From Symsagittifera roscoffensis (taxonomy: Eukaryota > Xenacoelomorpha > Acoela > Convolutidae): a DNA stretch of 43,229 bases. Of this stretch, positions 38,428 to 43,229 are shown one piece after another. The notes beneath the pieces are model-generated. The model searched no databases. It was not told where the DNA came from and saw only the letters and a list, made by a program, of their open reading frames with translations. A program made the translations under genes and the position numbers. Location: NCBI RefSeq assembly GCF_963678635.1, contig NW_026971175.1, positions 1 through 43,229 on the forward strand. Direction: 5' to 3'. Positions within the stretch are counted from its first letter, which is position 1. Each line of letters opens with the position of its first letter.

Positions 38428-41325
38428 TGAAAACATACGAGATTAAATATTGGGTGGAGGATCCTAAATACTGCTTTATTAAACATTTCGGGAACCACAA
38501 TTTTTTTCGAGGGACTATTACCATCCTATAATCTCAACCTTTTGTCTTCAGTCTTAATATAATCTATTACCTAGCCCAGAGTATTGTAAATTTTTTGCTT
38601 GTCCTAATTCAAAGCCTGCTTACCGGATGTCCATGACTTATCTAAAGACATGCGGGTTAGTAGGCACCCCCTGTTTACAGTTGTATATCTTTGATCTCAA
38701 TCTAAAATTCTTAAAAATATAACTAGTTTTTTAAAATTACATTGAAGCCTTTAGGCCTCCTGTTAAACTTGGAGGTCTTTCATTGAGACCTCAAACATCA
38801 CTCAGAAGAACAACCAAATCAGCATTTCTGAGCTAGTTCTGACATTTTTAACTGGTATCTAAGAAATTTTCACATGGTTTAATCATTTTCAGGATTTTCA
38901 TCTTCCAGAAAATCTTGTCCACGATCTAAGTAAAACCTTAGAAAATAAGGACAGCGTAAAATTTTATTTGGAAGCAATTCCTGTTGTGAATGATGTTGTC
39001 CAAAACCATGCAAGATGTTACTTACCCTACATATGCTACATAGCAGGGCGAAAAAGCAATTACCAGAAAAATACAAGCCATTCCACATATTACTGTTGCA
39101 TATACACAGCTAACTAAATCGGCGTCGCAATTTCCCATTTCCAAAGTCTGTCGGTTGTTTCAAACTTGGGTTCAATAGTTTGGCCAAAAATTTGTTATCA
39201 GTATATAATTTTGTTTTCAGTTCCTAATACGTTTAAAAAATTTTGATGATAGTAAGCTCATTTTAGTTTTAAAAAAAATAGAACAACCACTTTTATAGAT
39301 CGACGTGAGCTATTGAAAACAGTTGTGTTCACCTACTGATAAAGAATTTTGAAAAACTCAGTTGATTTCCTGGATAGCTTTTTTGGAAAGTATTGTAGTG
39401 TATTTATTGAATAATAGTTGAGTATTTAAACGTGTATGGATTTTCCGATGGACTGCTTTCTTTATTTTTGTGCAAAAAATTTTATTCTTTCCATTTAAAA
39501 AGATTTTTTTTTGCTGCAAATTTTCATTAAACAGATCTTGAATCTTGGTTTTTTTTTAAAAACACTACAAATATCCTTATCTGGAAAAATTCAGAAACTG
39601 AAACAAAAACTTGAGATGAGTAATGGTAGTATGTTTTTTTTTCAAATATTGGAGTATCAGGGAGAGCGTATTTTGAAACCATGAAGGTGAAAAAATGTAA
39701 CGCAGAGTAGAAAAATCAAAACATACTGGAGAAAAGAAGTAACAGAACCAAACAGTTTTCAAAACTCGTTTCATTCTTTGTGTGAATACAAAACGTTAGA
39801 AACACATTTTTGCCTGACTCATGAACTGAAACAGAAAGCAAATTGAAATCTGACAGACTGAAAGCCCCTTGCACCTAAAAAACAAAATTCGTAGATTTGG
39901 ATCCGCACAAAACCAGTAAGTACTGAAAATTTTCATTTCATTCTTCGAGAGATGCAACTTAGAAAAAGGCTATCAATTTTTCAATGAAAGCTTTGAAAAA
40001 TGAGCTTACTTTAGTTGTTTTTTTTTAGATTTCTCAAACTTTTTTTAACTAGGCATATCATTATTCAAGGGCAAAGTTTAACATAGTAGCAGCCAATTTT
40101 CTTTCTCTTTTCAAAATTTTCCTCTCATTTTTTGTTTTGCTGCGTTACTTCTTTTCCTAGTAAAAAACCTAATACAAGTGTGGAAATCTAAAGAAAAATT
40201 TATTCACCTACTGATAAAGAATTTTGACCAACTCAGTTGAATTCCTGGATAACTTTTTTGGAAAGTAAGAACAAAGATTAGATCAGTTATGAGCAACTAA
40301 TCTGGTTTGCGCTTGGCAAATTATTTCGTTTGACAGCTGGTGGATGTAATTTTGTAAAGTACATTCGCAAGCTTTAGTTTACCTTATTCGATCAAGGAGG
40401 GATATCTCGCAATATAGTTGGAAGTAGGTTTCTTGCAAAATAGTGTTCATCCGGGAGTTCGAATAACAATTTAGCAATATCGAGGATTTTGAAATATAGC
40501 AATTGAATGATTTTTTTCTACACAAATTGTTATTTCTCTGTAACTGTTTAGGATATAAGGTTGTATATTCGAAATGAGAATATTTGCAAGGAGCTAGGTT
40601 TGCAAGGAACTTAGTCTGGCGTCAAAAAAGGACATACTTGCCTTAAAGTACTAACAACAAAAATTTAAGTATTGGGCATTACACCATAAAATTAACAAGG
40701 TTCAGCTCATGACAACCCTGTGCACGTAATGCAGAATTCAATATCCGAAATACTAAGTGGTACAGTTCTTCTGTTTGTTTATTTCGATTACCAACGCAGC
40801 TTTAATCACAGATTTTCAGCCGTTCAGTGACGCTTTACTAAGTAAGGCTTTTAAATTATTTGTATTTCGTTTTTCTGCAAGATAGGGAGTCAAACTCATC
40901 AGTTTTTTGAAGGACCAATTTATACCCATAAACGCAAATTATTAGTTTTTTGCGAAGATGTTTCCTTAGCAAGAATACCTCCAAAACTAATTAGGATAAA
41001 ATGGCTATTCTAGACAATTTGAAAAGACTAGCTGTTTCCAAATATATTGGGCGACATTAAAACGCATCAATCAGGCAAATTTGATCATATTTCACCTTTG
41101 TTTTAAAATTGAGTTTTAAGTACATTCCAGTTCCCTTGCAAGCTTGACACCAAATATACAGCGAAATTCAGTTTTCATTTAACGACAAAAGATATATTTA
41201 TGGCTTAACCTTCAGTTTTGTTTCGTTTGTTGATGTTAAAAATAAATGATTTACTATAATTGTGATTAAGTCAAGTTACTAAACTTAGTTCCAAAAAACA
41301 AGAAATAGACAAAACAAGCACTTTT
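38428..41325. other. No gene recognised
   Basis: AT-rich sequence with only short frames of random composition. A 64-bp sequence occurs twice (39329-39392 and 40204-40267; cacctactgataaagaattt and onwards) with a few differences. Nothing else is supported. Confidence 0.5.
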
Positions 41326-41429
41326 CTAACACTTTTTTTCCAGCTTAAGTTCTAGCCAAATTGTCAAATTTTGTTTCTGTTTATTAGAGCAAGCAGCTTG
41401 TTTTTTTTTGCAAATCTCGAAACTTTCTT

Positions 41430-42240
41430 TTTGAAAAATTTTTGGCTCATTGAAAAATGATTGTTGCGTTTTCAATGCCGCCCATTGTTTACTGTTAGAA
41501 ATTGAAAACGCACTACAATAGTGGAAAAAATTAGGCGCAAATTCAGGCATTTTTCTCTGAAATACTTGTTTTTGAGGATAATTTTGGACAACTTCCACCA
41601 AAACTCACATGGACCGAGAGAAAATGATCAAAACTACCCTTAATGAAAATGTCAAAATTTGGTTTCATTGACTAGCCAAAACAAACCGTGTCTCAAATTT
41701 CCAGATTTCTTCATTTTCGATACATTTCGTAGTGGACTCATTCTCCAACAAGCAGAGTGAAAAAAATTGCTCATGCAACATGAAACATTCTCAGTGAGAA
41801 AAAGAAACACTCATAGTGAAACTTTTGCTGAATTTGGCTGTTACTTGTTTTTTTCACGCGGATTGGAAAACTTACTGCCAGTGATAGAATCTGACATTCT
41901 CAGTGAGAAAAAGAAACACTCATAGTGAAACTTTTGCTGAATTTGGCTGTTACTTGTTTTTTTCACGCGGATTGGAAAACTTACTGCCAGTGATAGAATC
42001 TGACATTTTCTGACTCTGCCTACAAGTCTTTGAAAAAAATTTGAATAAGTTGATTGAGAGCAGCTCTGATCAATTGCTCTTGGTCGTTGTAAACTTTATT
42101 CAATTTCTCAGTGAAAGTTGTCCAAAATTACCCTTGAAAAGAGGCATTTCAGAGAAAAAAAACCTTGAATTGCGCTTAATTTTGTCCACTATAGTATCAA
42201 AAACTTTGCTAAATGTTTCCTCAACAAACGCTTTTGAAGC
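41430..42240. repeat. Diverged inverted repeat with a 109-bp tandem duplication between its arms
   Basis: The reverse complement of about 41470-41600 resembles 42110-42240. The best block is gaagttgtccaaaattatcc against gaaagttgtccaaaattacc, followed by atttcagagaaaa in both. Between the arms, 41785-41893 is repeated exactly at 41894-42002. This could be the relic of a small inverted-repeat transposon. Short frames in both arms (minus 41326-41601, plus 42041-42301) owe their likeness to the repeat and are not taken as genes. Confidence 0.6.
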
Positions 42241-42301
42241 AGATTTGGTTACGTTTTGCAAGTTCTCAAAAAACGAACAGCGACGAGGAAAGCAGCGATG
42301 A

Positions 42302-43154
42302 GGAAAGAATGTCTGTAGGCTGGTTGAATTCCGCATTTTACGACCCAAGAACCAAAATTCGCTTTCTGTAAAACTGGGATCATTTCGGTTGCACTGATGT
42401 AAAAATTCTTTTTTTCTTAAATTTTAGAAAAAAATGTTCCAAAATCCAGGGAAGATGAAAGTTTACCCCAACAATTAATGGAGGATATTTGTTTTCAGGA
42501 GTAAAAATTAACGCAAAAAATTAGAAAAATTTAAAAAACCAAAGTTGAAACTCATATCATGGCTTTTTTATTTTGCCTCAAAATAGTAAAATCACAGATC
42601 GTTGTTGAATTATAATTGTTTTTTTTTGCTAAAGTACAATGGGAGAAAAAAGAATACATGTCGCCTGCCAAAGGAGCAGAATTCATTCTGACAGATTTTT
42701 TGAAGAAAAAAACCAATCGCTTGCGTGAATTTTTTTGCCTGTTTATGTGCATTTTGCTTTTGCGTTCCAAAAAAAAACATCTTGCGTCAAGAGCGGGGTA
42801 AAAGGTAAACTTGTCGCTCAATAAAAGTCTGAATCAAAAGTTCTGGTACTACAAGAAGCAAGTTCAATTAGAATTAGCAACTAAACTTTAGGTTGACATA
42901 AAAAAACATAAAGATCCCACTTTTGTGATTTCCAGCTGACTTCTCTAAACAATCACAATTTTATATATCAGCCAATCGGTTTATCTTGAATTGAATCAAT
43001 AATTACTACTCAGGTAGTCCAAGCTTGCTGCAATATCAGAAAGTTCTAAAATTTTCCACCGTAATGCGATGTATTCATAACTAGCGCCCATCGCTAAACA
43101 GATGTTGGGTATCAGCAAGTTTCACTTAACACCCAATTGAAAAATAAAACACTT
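42302..43154. other. No gene recognised
   Basis: AT-rich sequence. Frames on both strands at 42552-42821 are short and overlap, with no motif. Nothing else is seen. Confidence 0.5.
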
Positions 43155-43159
43155 TTTTG

Positions 43160-43229
43160 AAAACCTTTTCAACTAGTGCATTCAAAAACCTTTTCAACTA
43201 GTGCATTTTTGGAAAACCTTTTCAGCTAG
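43160..43229. repeat. Short tandem repeat at the window edge
   Basis: Three copies of a unit near aaaaccttttcaactagtg plus cat (starting at about 43160, 43184 and 43213), the last cut by the window end. The array probably goes on beyond the window. Confidence 0.8.

Noticed and set aside
41326-42301. Minus and plus frames with related peptides, considered as a divergent gene pair
   Set aside because: Their likeness comes from the inverted repeat itself. No start, motif or codon pattern supports coding.

Overview
The window is AT-rich eukaryotic, almost certainly animal, DNA: a transposon graveyard rather than a gene-bearing locus. The evidence is a decayed Ty1/copia retrotransposon, two different Polinton/Maverick (adintovirus-like) elements, a tRNA-derived SINE, several non-autonomous DNA transposons, and one possible intron-flanked host exon. 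I cannot name the species. The Polinton proteins recall those I know from invertebrates such as nematodes, which is only an inference.

Layout. 16-3133 (+) is a copia gag-pol pseudogene, followed by a possible LTR region. 3879-4580 is a 351/352-bp tandem duplication. 4602-5251 is a small DNA transposon with 25-bp inverted ends and a perfect 8-bp target duplication, and it carries a nested SINE. 5928-7059 is a fold-back element full of a short repeated motif. 7060-8720 has one candidate host exon.

8722-25320 is Polinton 1 (P1), about 16.6 kb and bracketed by a pair of inverted repeats. On the minus strand, from high to low coordinate, it carries: two unknown ORFs, a conserved ORF with a possible nuclease fold, a possible PC4-like ORF, a two-segment membrane protein, the packaging ATPase, conserved ORFs, the integrase, the penton (minor capsid), a basic core protein, the major capsid protein, an adenain-like protease, and (beyond a 3.6-kb insert) a protein-primed DNA polymerase B. 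The insert, 13071-16717, is bounded by its own 119-bp inverted repeats. It holds a plus-strand gene with a PC4-like domain and a divergent minus-strand reading region, with a CRE consensus between them. Many P1 genes are broken by only one stop or frameshift, so it is not very old. The polymerase and integrase also carry changes at expected catalytic aspartates.

26052-38427 is Polinton 2 (P2), a distinct and more decayed lineage in the same orientation. A 5.2-kb segment of it (core, penton, integrase and upstream genes) is present as two nearly identical direct tandem copies, A (26985-32212) and B (32213-37476), followed by a shorter and more diverged third copy C (37494-38427). A and B share most of their disabling mutations, so the duplication came after inactivation, or is an assembly artefact. 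Inside every copy, at the place where P1 has its membrane-protein and ATPase genes, lies a GC-richer block with strong inverted repeats.

38428-43229 has no recognisable gene, only local repeats.

Together the P1 genes form the standard virus-like Polinton set: replication (polymerase B), integration (integrase), virion assembly and maturation (two capsid proteins, core protein, protease, ATPase). No element here looks intact enough to be active.
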